A program made the position numbers and the translations under genes. The notes under the pieces were generated by a model. It was not told the DNA's origin. It did not search any database and saw only the letters and a list, made by a program, of their open reading frames with translations. A DNA stretch of 64,000 bases from Paenibacillus sp. An7 (GTDB taxonomy: Bacteria > Bacillota > Bacilli > Paenibacillales > Paenibacillaceae): positions 595,162-659,161 of the forward strand of contig NZ_WTWX01000001.1 in the NCBI RefSeq assembly GCF_009870785.1, read 5' to 3'. Of the stretch, positions 26,718 through 36,480 are shown piece after piece; the first letter of the stretch is position 1, and each line of letters starts with the position of its first letter.

Positions 26718-28694
26718 CTATTCTTCGTACTCTGTAAAATCAACATTTTCTACAATCCAGCGTTTACGTGGATCTACTTTGTCACCCATCAGGGTGGATA
26801 CTCTTTTTTCTGCTTTTGCTGCATCTTCGATCTGCACTTGCAATAAAGTTCTGGACTCCGGATTCATTGTCGTTTCCCACAATTGATCTGGATTCATTTC
26901 ACCGAGCCCTTTGTATCTTTGCAGTTCAAAACCTTTTCCAAATTCTTTTAAATAATCTTGTAGTTGTTCGTCAGTCCATGCGTACCTTGAGGTCTGCTGC
27001 TTACCGGATTTACGAGAAATTTTATAAAGCGGCGGCTGAGCAATATATACTTTGCCTGCATCAATGAGCGGTTTCATGTAACGATAGAAAAATGTAAGTA
27101 AGAGGACCTGAATATGCGCTCCATCCGTATCGGCATCCGTCATAATGATAATTTTGGAATAATTGCTGTCTTCTACGGCAAATTCTGTTCCAATGCCTGC
27201 ACCAATTGCTGCTGTAATGGCACGATATTCTTCATTTTTCATAATGTCGGCAAGTTTCGCCTTCTCGGGGTTCATCGGCTTCCCTTTTAGCGGCAATATC
27301 GCCTGGATCTTCGAATCTCTTCCCTGTTTGGCGGAACCACCGGCAGAGTCTCCTTCAACGATAAACAGTTCGTTTTTTGTAAAATCTTTGGACTGAGCTG
27401 GAGTCAGCTTGCCTCCTAGATTTGAACTTTCACTGCGTTTTTTACCGGTACGCATATCGTCTCTTGCCTTACGAGCAGCCTCGCGTGCTTTTGATGCCTG
27501 TACTGCTTTTCTAATCAGTGTCTGTGCAACTTGTGGATTTTCTTCTAAAAACCGCTGTAAATTCTCGGTCACGACCTGATCTACTGTACTTCTTGCTGAT
27601 GCGCTTCCGAGCTGGTCTTTGGTCTGTCCTACAAATTCAACTTCAGACATCTTGACGCTGATCACCGCCATCATGCCTTCTCTTAAATCATTACCTTCTA
27701 AATTCTTATCTTTTTCTTTAATCATACTTGTTCGACGAGCATAATCATTCATCACCCGTGTGTACGCTGTTTTAAATCCCGTTTCGTGCGTACCTCCGCC
27801 TCTGGTTGGAATGGAGTTTACGAACGAAGCTATGGTTTCGGTATATCCCGCATTATATTGAATCGCAATTTCGACTTCGATATCATCCTTTTCCGCATTG
27901 AAATGGATAACTTCGTTTAAGACATCTTTGCCTTCATTCAAATATTCAACAAACTGCTTTGCTCCACCTTCGTAATAGAACTCATCCATTTTGCCAGAAC
28001 GATCATCCTTCAGTACGATCCGCAGACCTGAATTCAGAAAAGCAATCTCCTGAAGACGCTCCGACAACGTATCATAGCTAAGTGCAATCCCGTTTTTGAA
28101 TACCTTGCTGTCCGGTTTAAATGTCACTTTCGTTCCGGTACGGTTCGTATTTCCAAGCACCTCAAGCCCTGTTACCGGTTCACCGACATGCTCTTTACCC
28201 TTCTTGTCTACCCAGTATTCAAAGCGCATCCGGTGAATTTTACCTTCACGATAAATCTCAACTTCAAGCCATTCAGACAAAGCATTGGTAACCGATGCGC
28301 CTACTCCGTGCAAGCCACCCGATTTTTTATATCCGCCACCGCCAAATTTACCGCCTGCATGAAGAATCGTGTATACGACCTGCGGAGTAGGTACTCCTGT
28401 CTTGTGCATCCCTGTCGGAATACCGCGTCCATTATCAGAAACGGTAACTGAACCATCCTTATGTAGCGATATTTCAATTTTGTTACAATACCTAGCTAAA
28501 TGTTCATCGACAGCATTGTCGACAATCTCCCATACTAAATGGTGCAAGCCTGAATTACTTGTGCTACCAATATACATCCCTGGTCTTTTCCGTACTGCAA
28601 CAAGTCCTTCCAGCACCTGAATATCATCAGCGCCATAACCGGCTTCTATATCTTTGCCGGAAACTCCAGCAGATAGATCCATTTCCTGGGCCAT
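26718..28694 (-). CDS. parE: DNA topoisomerase IV subunit B
   Basis: The ATPase subunit of topoisomerase IV. The 658-residue protein has the GHKL ATPase (VDNAVDEHLA near residue 47, DNGRGIPTG near 72, GGLHGVGASV near 110), the transducer domain, and the TOPRIM domain with EGDSAGGSAKQGRD near 435 and the DADTDGAHI metal site near 505. It ends ...IVENVDFTEYEE. The start is the ATG at 28694 behind AGGGGGAG, ten codons inside the longest frame. The 195 bases upstream contain no gene and presumably its promoter. Confidence 0.96.
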   Translation of the reverse strand: MAQEMDLSAGVSGKDIEAGYGADDIQVLEGLVAVRKRPGMYIGSTSNSGLHHLVWEIVDNAVDEHLARYCNKIEISLHKDGSVTVSDNGRGIPTGMHKTGVPTPQVVYTILHAGGKFGGGGYKKSGGLHGVGASVTNALSEWLEVEIYREGKIHRMRFEYWVDKKGKEHVGEPVTGLEVLGNTNRTGTKVTFKPDSKVFKNGIALSYDTLSERLQEIAFLNSGLRIVLKDDRSGKMDEFYYEGGAKQFVEYLNEGKDVLNEVIHFNAEKDDIEVEIAIQYNAGYTETIASFVNSIPTRGGGTHETGFKTAYTRVMNDYARRTSMIKEKDKNLEGNDLREGMMAVISVKMSEVEFVGQTKDQLGSASARSTVDQVVTENLQRFLEENPQVAQTLIRKAVQASKAREAARKARDDMRTGKKRSESSNLGGKLTPAQSKDFTKNELFIVEGDSAGGSAKQGRDSKIQAILPLKGKPMNPEKAKLADIMKNEEYRAITAAIGAGIGTEFAVEDSNYSKIIIMTDADTDGAHIQVLLLTFFYRYMKPLIDAGKVYIAQPPLYKISRKSGKQQTSRYAWTDEQLQDYLKEFGKGFELQRYKGLGEMNPDQLWETTMNPESRTLLQVQIEDAAKAEKRVSTLMGDKVDPRKRWIVENVDFTEYEE

Positions 28695-28889
28695 AAATGC
28701 TCCCCCTCTTATGCCTTCACTCATTTATGAATGATCACACTTTTAGAATATTAATATATTTCACAGTACAAGCGGATCTTCTCTATAGAAATCCTTCAGA
28801 ACGTCTATAGACAAATTATGGAAACCTATTCTGTTTTTACCTTAAAACTTCGAAAAATGCAAACAGATGTTTTCTTATCCTTGTCCATT

Positions 28890-29888
28890 TTAATTCAAGA
28901 TATCCCGTTTCGTAAAGACAAGGAATGAAACAACCAGTGAAGTGAGTCCCCAAACGGTAAGAACTCCAAGTGAAAATACCAAAGTCATTCCTTCAATCGG
29001 CGGCAAAGTACCCGATAAGTAACCGGTGAGACCAAGGTTCACCATGAATAAATATTTGGCAGTGCTCCAAGAAGAAGCCATATTCGTTAAAATACTTCCT
29101 GCAATTAGTGCAGCCATCATAATGACAATACTCGCAGAAGTACTTCTTACTAGAGTAGACACCATAAAAGACAGGATCGCTACGATGATGCTGACAAACC
29201 ATAAGAGCCCAGACTGCATCAGTAAATACTTCCACTGGGGCACCATATGGACCTTTGACATATCCACATCAGAACCATGGATTTGAAAACCGGTAAAGAT
29301 GGGCATCGTAAATCCTTTATATCCAAAAAAGAGCCCTGCTATAAGATAGCATATAACAAATACAGCAAGAACAAGAAGAGAAACGAATAAAAATAAGGTG
29401 AGGAGTTTACTCAATAATATTTTCCATCTCCGAACAGGTCTCGTTAGTAGCATTTTAATCGTTCCCGATGTTCTCTCTCCAGATACAAGATCTGAGGCCA
29501 TTGCAACCACAAGCAAAGGAATAAACAAGTTTATGGAATTGTTCATAAATACTCTTGTAAATGTAACCCCGCTAGGCTCATTCGGATTGAGATCATGCTC
29601 AAGATAATATTGAAGCTGTTGAATATAAATTCTGCGATATTTCTTCCATTCCTCCGGTACCCGGTCACTTCCGAGTGAATTCTGATTATCCGTGATTGCT
29701 TGCTGCATTTCAAGCCGCCAGTCATTTCCAAACTTTTCGCGCTTTGATTCAGACTCTTTCATCTGAGCATAGGTAAACATCGGCGTTAATACAAGCAAAA
29801 CAAGTATAATTACGTAAAATCTTTTTTTCTTGATCATTTTAATGGTCTCGTTCTTAACCAAGGGCAAGAGACTATTCAATAGATTCAC
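28890..29888 (-). CDS. ABC-2 type transporter permease
   Basis: A 332-residue membrane subunit. It has a first hydrophobic segment near residues 25-43, a large external domain with a charged helical segment (REKFGNDWRLEMQQAITDNQ), then about five C-terminal segments beginning near residue 110. The EFxxLLTRPVRRWKILLSK-type coupling region (TIKMLLTRPVRRWKILLSK) is typical of the ABC-2/NatB/BcrB families. Its gene overlaps the ATPase gene by 17 bases. Substrate unknown; relatives take part in peptide-antibiotic resistance or Na+/lipid export. Confidence 0.88.
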   Translation of the reverse strand: MNLLNSLLPLVKNETIKMIKKKRFYVIILVLLVLTPMFTYAQMKESESKREKFGNDWRLEMQQAITDNQNSLGSDRVPEEWKKYRRIYIQQLQYYLEHDLNPNEPSGVTFTRVFMNNSINLFIPLLVVAMASDLVSGERTSGTIKMLLTRPVRRWKILLSKLLTLFLFVSLLVLAVFVICYLIAGLFFGYKGFTMPIFTGFQIHGSDVDMSKVHMVPQWKYLLMQSGLLWFVSIIVAILSFMVSTLVRSTSASIVIMMAALIAGSILTNMASSWSTAKYLFMVNLGLTGYLSGTLPPIEGMTLVFSLGVLTVWGLTSLVVSFLVFTKRDILN

Positions 29889-30840
29889 CTTCTGTCATTC
29901 GTAAAAATAACTGTTCAAGTGTAGGATGTACTCTTTGTACTCCCTCCACTTTCACTCCCGCAATGACCATGGTTTTCACCATTTGTGATACGAGTTCCTC
30001 CGGCATCTCAGTAATGATCGCATTAGGTCCAAGATTTGCGATCAACGTGTCATCTAACATGGTTGTATCTCGCAGTCTCTTAATTTTCGGATGATTCGTT
30101 AACCAGCGAGCTCCCTCATCCAGTGGATTTAAGTGCCAAACCGTGATATTACTATGTTCTCCAATTAGTTCATCGACTTTACCTACCGTGAGCACTTCAC
30201 CGTTATTAATAATAGCCACTCGATCACACAGAAGCTGAATTTCACTAAGCAAATGACTGCTGACAAGAACGGCTAAACCTTCCTCAGCCAGTTTTTTAAT
30301 AAAAGCCCTCAGTTCCTTGATCCCTTTGGGATCAAGACCATTCGTCGGTTCATCTAATATAAGTAGTTTTGGATTTCCTAGAAGCGCTTGAGCGATACCT
30401 AAGCGTTGGCGCATCCCCAAAGAGTATGTGCTTACTTTATCATGTATTCGCTGATCCAGTCCCACTGTCTTCGTAACATCATAGATCCGCTCCTCCGTAA
30501 CGTCCGGAAGCATTCGTGCAAAGTGTTCTAAATTCTCAAACCCTGTTAAATAATTATACATCTCGGGGTTTTCGACTATAGATCCTACATACCTTAGTGC
30601 TTGCTCAGGTTTTTGGTGGACAGGGTATCCACATACCTCCACAACCCCTTCTGTCGGTTTAATCAAATCAACAAGCATTCGGATGGTCGTTGTCTTCCCC
30701 GCTCCATTTGGACCTAAAAACCCGAAGATTTCGCCAGCATGCACTTCAAAAGTAACATCTTTAATAATCCACTTACGCCCTATCTTTTTTTTCAGATGCT
30801 TTACAGATAATACGATTTCCTCTGACAGATATTCACTCAT
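29872..30840 (-). CDS. ABC transporter ATP-binding protein (BcrA/CcmA type)
   Basis: The 322-residue ATPase of the ABC-2 exporter. Walker A is GPNGAGKTTTIRML near residue 46, the signature YSLGMRQRLGIAQALL near 140, Walker B LLILDEPTNGLDP near 160, and the H-loop is VSSHLLSE. The C-terminal 90 residues are the extra domain of the DUF4162-like group. The start is the ATG at 30840 (MSEYLSEEIV), behind AGGTGGAG, which overlaps the last 8 bases of the upstream GDSL gene. Confidence 0.93.
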   Translation of the reverse strand: MSEYLSEEIVLSVKHLKKKIGRKWIIKDVTFEVHAGEIFGFLGPNGAGKTTTIRMLVDLIKPTEGVVEVCGYPVHQKPEQALRYVGSIVENPEMYNYLTGFENLEHFARMLPDVTEERIYDVTKTVGLDQRIHDKVSTYSLGMRQRLGIAQALLGNPKLLILDEPTNGLDPKGIKELRAFIKKLAEEGLAVLVSSHLLSEIQLLCDRVAIINNGEVLTVGKVDELIGEHSNITVWHLNPLDEGARWLTNHPKIKRLRDTTMLDDTLIANLGPNAIITEMPEELVSQMVKTMVIAGVKVEGVQRVHPTLEQLFLRMTEGESIE

Positions 30841-31684
30841 CGCCCATCTCCACCTTTTTTCCATGTTGATCAGTGATGCCAAGTACCTCTACGATTCGTT
30901 CTGCCATCTCTTCATAGCCCTGTGCATTCGGATGAAAATGGTCACTGGCAAGCAGCTGCGGCACATTGTTCTCAAACAGGTCAAATGTAGGCGCAAGTGC
31001 CATCTGATCATAGGTGCTTATCAGCTCAAGCACTTTACTATTCCATGTGGTTACTACAGCATTCCCAACTTGTTTCAGATCTTTCAAATCATTAAAAGGA
31101 TTATATAAACCAACATAAACAATCTTGGCATTAGGATTAATCTCCGCTATTTTTTTCAGCACTTTTTCGAGCGAATCGGAAGCTTTGGTTAAAAGCTCAA
31201 AGAGTGCAGCCGTGTCCGGAATATTGATATCTGCTGCTTGACCCGCCTGAGCACCTTGAAACAGATCATTTGCACCGATGGAGAGCAGAATAAGGTTAGA
31301 TTGTTCCAGCGTATATTTCACCCCTGCTTCGTCTAGCTCAGGAAAAAGTTTCTCCGCTGTAAGTCCGTTGATCGCTAAATTTGCTGTTACTCTAACTTCT
31401 TTTCCATCTTCTTTAAGCATACTGACAACCCGGCGAACAAATCCCTTTCCCTCATCATCTCCTGTACCTTTGGCAAGCGAGTCACCAATAGCAGCAATTT
31501 TAATTTCTGTAGATTGTTCGATAGGGGAAGTGGTAGTTGTCTCTTTTTGTTCAGATATAAAATCAGTGTTACCTGAAGGGTTCACTATATCCTGAACGGC
31601 TATAATAAAGCCATAAATAAGCACGCATGTCACAATGATGGATACCGTACTCACAGTGATCCAAATTCTATTTGATGACTTCAC
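30833..31684 (-). CDS. SGNH/GDSL-family hydrolase, membrane-anchored or secreted
   Basis: A 283-residue esterase/lipase-type protein with an N-terminal signal/anchor segment (WITVSTVSIIVTCVLIYGFIIAV), a Ser/Thr-rich linker, and the four SGNH blocks: block I AAIGDSLAKGTG (nucleophile Ser near residue 69), block II NLAINGLTAEKL, block III LLSIGANDLF, block V DHFHPNAQGYEEMA (catalytic Asp-x-x-His). It resembles Bacillus YpmR-type proteins. The start is GTG at 31684 behind AAGGGA. It is the first gene of a three-gene operon with the ABC exporter, which is an unusual partner. Confidence 0.9.
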   Translation of the reverse strand: MKSSNRIWITVSTVSIIVTCVLIYGFIIAVQDIVNPSGNTDFISEQKETTTTSPIEQSTEIKIAAIGDSLAKGTGDDEGKGFVRRVVSMLKEDGKEVRVTANLAINGLTAEKLFPELDEAGVKYTLEQSNLILLSIGANDLFQGAQAGQAADINIPDTAALFELLTKASDSLEKVLKKIAEINPNAKIVYVGLYNPFNDLKDLKQVGNAVVTTWNSKVLELISTYDQMALAPTFDLFENNVPQLLASDHFHPNAQGYEEMAERIVEVLGITDQHGKKVEMGDE

Positions 31685-31788
31685 AAAAACATTCCCTTCA
31701 CGCTGTATTTACTTACAGTAACCATAAAACTTCCCGTCCTTATTTGCAAATCAATGCCTTTCTCCTCTTTACTATCTGCCATTAAATG

Positions 31789-31819
31789 AAAAAAAGACCT
31801 CCAACAATCGTGGAGATCT
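31789..31819 (-). terminator. Terminator of the CAP-domain gene
   Basis: AGATCTCCA and TGGAGGTCT arms, followed by seven U residues on the minus strand. The region 31685-31918 holds nothing else I can identify. Confidence 0.8.
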
Positions 31820-31918
31820 CAAAATAACTTCAAAATAGGATAGCACCTAAAAAATATGGCATCTTGCATGTAAAGGTAAATCATAAGGTTATGATATTAG
31901 TCAAAGGTTAGAAATGTA

Positions 31919-32566
31919 TTATTTTCCGACAAAAGCTTGCACCCAGTACCCGTTAACATATCCTACACCAATCAATGTAAAATTCTTATTCATAATATTT
32001 GCTTTGTGACCTGGGCTGTTCATCCAAGCTTTTACTACTTCTGCAGGTGTTTTTTGCCCTTTGGCAATGTTTTCACCCGCATATTTATAAGTAATACCAA
32101 ACTTCTTCATCATATCAAATGGAGATCCATAAGTGGGAGAAGTGTGACTGAAATAGTTGTTATCATTCATGTCTTGGGCTTTGGCTACAGCCATTTTAGT
32201 AAGATTCGTGTGAATAACAAGCGGTTTAAGGCCAGCCTTCGCACGTTCTTTATTTACCAGTGACACGACTTCTTTTGCATAAGCAGATACGACAGAAGAA
32301 CTGCTTTGATCTTGACTTGTGCTGTTATTGCCCGTACCACTGTTCGAATTGTTATTACCCGAACCTGATTGGGGTTTTTGCACGGCCCCCCCTATGTAAC
32401 CATTCTGCTGCAACCATTGCTGAATATATTTGCTATAACTTTGACCTTTTTGCGTAGATAGAGAATGAGCGGAAACAAGTCCTGCTCCGGGAATCAACAT
32501 TCCAGCTGCAAGAACAGCGGAAAGACTTCCTGCAATAATTGTTTTTTTAAGAACGTTCTTCTTCAA
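31919..32566 (-). CDS. Secreted CAP-domain (SCP/PR1, YkwD-like) protein
   Basis: A 215-residue exported protein. A signal peptide (about residues 1-33, cleaved near VSAHS) is followed by a short region SKYIQQWLQQNGYIGG resembling a peptidoglycan-binding helix, a Ser/Asn/Gly linker (about 62-85) and a CAP domain: VNKERAKAGLKPL, YFSHTSPTYGSPFDMM, YAGENIAKG, and WMNSPGHKANIM. The conserved His and Glu residues of the CAP cavity are present. Function of bacterial CAP proteins is mostly unknown. The start is TTG at 32566, ten bases after AGGAG. A clear promoter precedes it (32620-32648). Confidence 0.92.
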   Translation of the reverse strand: MKKNVLKKTIIAGSLSAVLAAGMLIPGAGLVSAHSLSTQKGQSYSKYIQQWLQQNGYIGGAVQKPQSGSGNNNSNSGTGNNSTSQDQSSSSVVSAYAKEVVSLVNKERAKAGLKPLVIHTNLTKMAVAKAQDMNDNNYFSHTSPTYGSPFDMMKKFGITYKYAGENIAKGQKTPAEVVKAWMNSPGHKANIMNKNFTLIGVGYVNGYWVQAFVGK

Positions 32567-32619
32567 AATAATTCAACTCCTACATTAATTATTACAATTT
32601 TGTAACTGTAATGATTAGG

Positions 32620-32648
32620 ATTATATCAGCGATTTTTAAATTTGTTAA
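32620..32648 (-). promoter_or_regulatory. SigA-type promoter of the CAP-domain gene
   Basis: On the minus strand TTAACA, a 17-base spacer and a perfect TATAAT lie about 55 bases upstream of the TTG start. A TTACAA/TTGTAA dyad lies between the promoter and the gene. Confidence 0.65.
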
Positions 32649-32773
32649 CCCGTAAATAATGGAAATAGTTAAAAAGTCGTAACTTTTTGATAGAATAGCA
32701 TCAGAATCGCTTTGTAATAAAAAACACAGAAAAATATTCCAAATTAAACGATGATATAACGAAATAGAAAGCA

Positions 32774-32811
32774 TAAAAAAACAACCTAATGGAAAAAACC
32801 ATTAGGTTGTT
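32774..32811 (-). terminator. Terminator of the purT-GNAT unit
   Basis: ACAACCTAATGG and CCATTAGGTTGT form a perfect 12-bp stem around six A/U bases, with seven U residues following on the minus strand. Confidence 0.92.
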
Positions 32812-32865
32812 CATTATTTTTTAATATGAATTCATTAAAAATGGAGTCTGTCTCGTATATATAGA

Positions 32866-33321
32866 TTAAAGCGACTTGCTGAACCGATACCCATGTTTGA
32901 TAAAACCGATATGCTCGTAAAATGGATATGAGGACTTATGCTCATCCCGATTGCCTTCGATAATAAGCAATTTTTCGCTTCCATGTTCACGTGCCCAACT
33001 CTCAGCCAACTCCAGTAGTCTACGCCCAATTCCTTCACCTCGGTGTGAATGACGGACAATAAGAGAAGTAATTTGTGTTGCTTGATTACGGCTTGCATGA
33101 GATTGAATACACTGCAAACCTAGTAAACCAACTACTTCCTTTTCTACTTCCGCTACCAACATACAAGCTTTCTCGCTCGTTTGACTCATCTGAATGCGTT
33201 CCCTCATGACTCCAGGAGTAGCTGGATATCTGACCTCATGCATCAGACTCGTTACCGAATCCACATCGTGCAGTTCGCATGCTCGAATCGTCAGTACTGG
33301 GGCCTCTACATTACTTAACAT
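32866..33321 (-). CDS. GNAT-family N-acetyltransferase
   Basis: A 151-residue acetyltransferase with the acetyl-CoA binding motif A in [24 protein letters not shown] (R-x-x-G-x-G/A pattern, about residues 85-108) and the C-terminal motif B near [10 protein letters not shown]. The acceptor is unknown. Its start overlaps the end of purT by 11 bases, so it is co-translated with purT; nothing in the sequence explains why. Confidence 0.9.
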   Translation of the reverse strand: MLSNVEAPVLTIRACELHDVDSVTSLMHEVRYPATPGVMRERIQMSQTSEKACMLVAEVEKEVVGLLGLQCIQSHASRNQATQITSLIVRHSHRGEGIGRRLLELAESWAREHGSEKLLIIEGNRDEHKSSYPFYEHIGFIKHGYRFSKSL

Positions 33322-34498
33322 GGTTAACCTCCACTTTCAACATATTTGCGGCTTGTTTTGCCGTATCTCGTGCTCTCTCTACATTGGGTGATGCACTTAA
33401 TGCTACTGCCATTCTTCTCCCTACTTTAGTCTCAGGTTTTCCAAACAAACGGACCTGAGTTCTTGGTAAAGATAGTGCTTCAGACACGCCAAGAATTTTG
33501 TAGGATGCTGTCTCTAAATCTGCTTTTAGTGTAGCAGAAGCACCGGGTGTTAACAACTCCACACTGGTAACTGGAAAACCAAGAATTGCCCTTACATGGA
33601 GTGCAAATTCAGATAGGTCCTGCGTAACCATGGTTACCATTCCGGTATCATGAGGACGCGGAGAAACCTCACTAAATACAACTCCATCCTTCGTTAGAAA
33701 AAGTTCAACCCCAAATAAACCGTAACCCCCAAGTTTATCTGTAATCCGCTTTGCGATTTCTTTTGCTTCATTCAGCTGCTCTTCGCTCATCGGATGCGGT
33801 TGCCAAGATTCTATATAATCCCCATCCTTTTGGATATGTCCAATAGGTGGGCAAAATACCGTGCCAGATACAGAACGGACAGTCAGCAGGGTAATTTCAC
33901 TTTCAAATTCAACAAATGCTTCGACAATAACTCGAGTCGTTTTTGCTCTAGCACCCTCCAAGGCAGCATTCCAACTAGATTCAGCATCCTCATAGGTACG
34001 GCATACACTTTGTCCTTTACCTGAAGAGCTCATCAGCGGTTTTACAACACATGGAGTTCCCAGTTCACGAACTGCGGCTTGCAGTGTTTCCAAACTATCT
34101 GCAAATCGATAAGCAGCAGTAGTAATCCCAAGTTCCTCTGCTGCCAGGCGCCGGATTCCTTCCCGGTCCATCGTCAGCTTTGTTGCTCTAGCGGTTGGAA
34201 CGACACAAAATCCTTCTTCTTCAAGCTGAATTAGTGCATCGGTTGCAATTGCTTCAATCTCAGGAACGATTATGTCGGGTTGCTCTTTCCGGATGATCTC
34301 TTTTAACAATTCTCCATCCAACATATTAATACAGTATGACCTATGGGCGATTTGCATCGCAGGTGCATTATCGTAGCGATCAACTGCTATGGTCTCCACA
34401 CCAAGTCTTTGGGCTTCGATAATGACTTCTTTTCCTAACTCTCCGCTGCCAAGCAGCAGCAACTTTTTGGCTTCAGCCGAAAAAGGAGCACCCCACAT
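33311..34498 (-). CDS. purT: Formate-dependent phosphoribosylglycinamide formyltransferase
   Basis: PurT makes formyl-GAR from GAR, formate and ATP in purine synthesis, a folate-independent alternative to PurN. The 395-residue ATP-grasp enzyme has the N-terminal [21 protein letters not shown] (residues 12-32), the ATP-grasp core with [16 protein letters not shown] near 150 and [15 protein letters not shown] near 280, and the C-terminal [31 protein letters not shown] precedes the ATG. It is away from other pur genes here. I saw no purine riboswitch upstream. Confidence 0.95.
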   Translation of the reverse strand: MWGAPFSAEAKKLLLLGSGELGKEVIIEAQRLGVETIAVDRYDNAPAMQIAHRSYCINMLDGELLKEIIRKEQPDIIVPEIEAIATDALIQLEEEGFCVVPTARATKLTMDREGIRRLAAEELGITTAAYRFADSLETLQAAVRELGTPCVVKPLMSSSGKGQSVCRTYEDAESSWNAALEGARAKTTRVIVEAFVEFESEITLLTVRSVSGTVFCPPIGHIQKDGDYIESWQPHPMSEEQLNEAKEIAKRITDKLGGYGLFGVELFLTKDGVVFSEVSPRPHDTGMVTMVTQDLSEFALHVRAILGFPVTSVELLTPGASATLKADLETASYKILGVSEALSLPRTQVRLFGKPETKVGRRMAVALSASPNVERARDTAKQAANMLKVEVNHVK

Positions 34499-34629
34499 TC
34501 TCTCCCATCCCCCTATGTGAGAAATCTATTACATTTCTCTATTTTCAGGGTTATTGCGGCAGAATGCAAGAGTGCTCGACTTTTTTCTTGTGAATATTAC
34601 ATGGATTTTCGTTTTCTGACGATCAAAAT

Positions 34630-36480
34630 TTACAAAAATCTGAATTGTGCTTCAATCAATCCATTATAAATTCCTTTTTGTTGGATGAGTTGTTGATGAT
34701 TTCCTTGTTCTTTAATTTCACCATGATCCAGCACAATAATATTATCTGCATTCCGGATTGTCGAAAGACGGTGAGCGACCATAAAGGAAGTCCTGCCTTT
34801 TAGAAGCACTTTCAGTGCTTCTTGTATTTTCAGTTCTGTCTCCGTATCAATACTCGCGGTTGCTTCATCAAGGATTAAGATTCTCGGATCTGCCAGCAAG
34901 GCTCTCGCAAAGGACAACAGCTGACGTTGGCCCATGGATAATACATTTCCCCGCTCTTCCACTTCTGTATCATATCCGCCGGGAAGTTTCACAATAAATT
35001 CATGAGCATTAACAGCTTTCGCAGCTGCTTCTACCTCTTCATCGGTCGCATCCAGGCGCCCGAACCTAATATTATCCCGAATGGTACCGGAGAAAATAAA
35101 GGTATCCTGAAGCACAATACCAATTTGACTGCGCAGACTGCGAATTGTCACATCCCTGATATCATAGCCATCAATCGTCAGCTTGCCATCTGTCACATCG
35201 TAAAATCTGCTAAGCAGGTTAATAATGGTACTTTTACCGGAACCGGTATGGCCAACCAGCGCAATAGACTGCCCTGCTTTGACATCAAGATCAATTCCTT
35301 TGAGCGCCTGACGTCCTTTTTCATATTCAAAAACAATATACTCGAATTTAATATCGCCCTTGATTGATGGAATCGGAACCGCATTTGGCTTATCGGCAAT
35401 GCCAGGTTCTTCATCCATAAATTCAAAAATACGTTCTGAAGATGCCATGGCAACAAGAAGCTGATTATACATCTGACCTAATCGGTTAATCGGATCCCAA
35501 AAGTTTCCGACATAGTTAGCAAAAGCGACCAGAAGACCAATGGTGAGTTCACCTGATTGGATAAGAAACGCCCCGTACCAGAATAAGATTAAGGAGCCTA
35601 CCCCGCCTGTTATTTCGATCAGCGGTCCGAATGCTTGGTTCATTGTCGAAGCTCTATTCCAGGATTTACGGCTCGTCGCATTCATTTGGTCAAAGAACTT
35701 CATGTTCTCATCTTCTTGTGTGTAAGCTTGAGTAACACGAATCCCTTGAATGGATTCATTAAGATGTGAATTAATCCGTGAATTTTTCATACGTACATCT
35801 TGCCATGCCCGCCTGATTCGAACTCTCAGTTTCGTCGATATAAGGAACATTACCGGTACCGTTAGAATCACGGCGAGCCCCAGTTTCCAGTTAATAAAGA
35901 GTAAAATGATCATAATTCCAACGAGCTGAACGCAGTCAATCATGAGGTTAACAACCCCGTTGGTGAATAAATCTTGCAAGGAGTTGATATCGTTGGTTAT
36001 CCGAACCATGACGGAACCAGCTGGTCTTTTATCAAAAAAGGAGAATGATAATTTCTGTATATGTTTAAATAAATCCGTTCTAAGGTCGTAAATAACCCGT
36101 TGTCCTATGATATTCGTATATTTAATTCGGTAAGTAGCTGCTGCCCACTGAATAATATATAGAAGCAAAATCCCCCCTGCAATCCAGTATAGCAATTTGA
36201 GACTCGGCGACCCTTCAGCCGGTGCGATCGCTTTATCGATGGCAAGACTCGTCAGATAAGGCACGGTCAATTTTGTAATGGTTCCGAGGATCATCATAAC
36301 AATAACGATTGGCAGTAACTGTTTTGCATAAGGTTTCATATACGAGAACAACCGAGTGAACTCGCCCCAGTTAAACGGCTTCTCGATTACCTCATCATCT
36401 TGATAGACAAATCGTTCTTGGTTTTTATTTTCCTTTGCAGATGGAATCTTCTTTCTTTCTGCTGCTGTATCTGCACTCAT
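34630..36480 (-). CDS. ABC exporter half-transporter, YfiC/BmrD-like subunit
   Basis: A 616-residue half-transporter: six membrane segments in the exporter fold (about residues 45-330) followed by an ATPase domain. Walker A is GHTGSGKSTI near 405, Walker B ILILDEATASID with the catalytic Glu near 530, and the H-loop VAHRLSTI. Its signature motif is LSMGQRQ, a change from LSGGQ. The partner gene, overlapping by 4 bases, has the opposite defect (see that entry), as expected for a heterodimeric exporter with one degenerate site. Members export drugs or lipids. Confidence 0.93.
   Translation of the reverse strand: MSADTAAERKKIPSAKENKNQERFVYQDDEVIEKPFNWGEFTRLFSYMKPYAKQLLPIVIVMMILGTITKLTVPYLTSLAIDKAIAPAEGSPSLKLLYWIAGGILLLYIIQWAAATYRIKYTNIIGQRVIYDLRTDLFKHIQKLSFSFFDKRPAGSVMVRITNDINSLQDLFTNGVVNLMIDCVQLVGIMIILLFINWKLGLAVILTVPVMFLISTKLRVRIRRAWQDVRMKNSRINSHLNESIQGIRVTQAYTQEDENMKFFDQMNATSRKSWNRASTMNQAFGPLIEITGGVGSLILFWYGAFLIQSGELTIGLLVAFANYVGNFWDPINRLGQMYNQLLVAMASSERIFEFMDEEPGIADKPNAVPIPSIKGDIKFEYIVFEYEKGRQALKGIDLDVKAGQSIALVGHTGSGKSTIINLLSRFYDVTDGKLTIDGYDIRDVTIRSLRSQIGIVLQDTFIFSGTIRDNIRFGRLDATDEEVEAAAKAVNAHEFIVKLPGGYDTEVEERGNVLSMGQRQLLSFARALLADPRILILDEATASIDTETELKIQEALKVLLKGRTSFMVAHRLSTIRNADNIIVLDHGEIKEQGNHQQLIQQKGIYNGLIEAQFRFL

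Noticed and set aside
34499..34629. Possible purine riboswitch upstream of purT
   Set aside because: The conserved three-way-junction core and loop sequences are absent.
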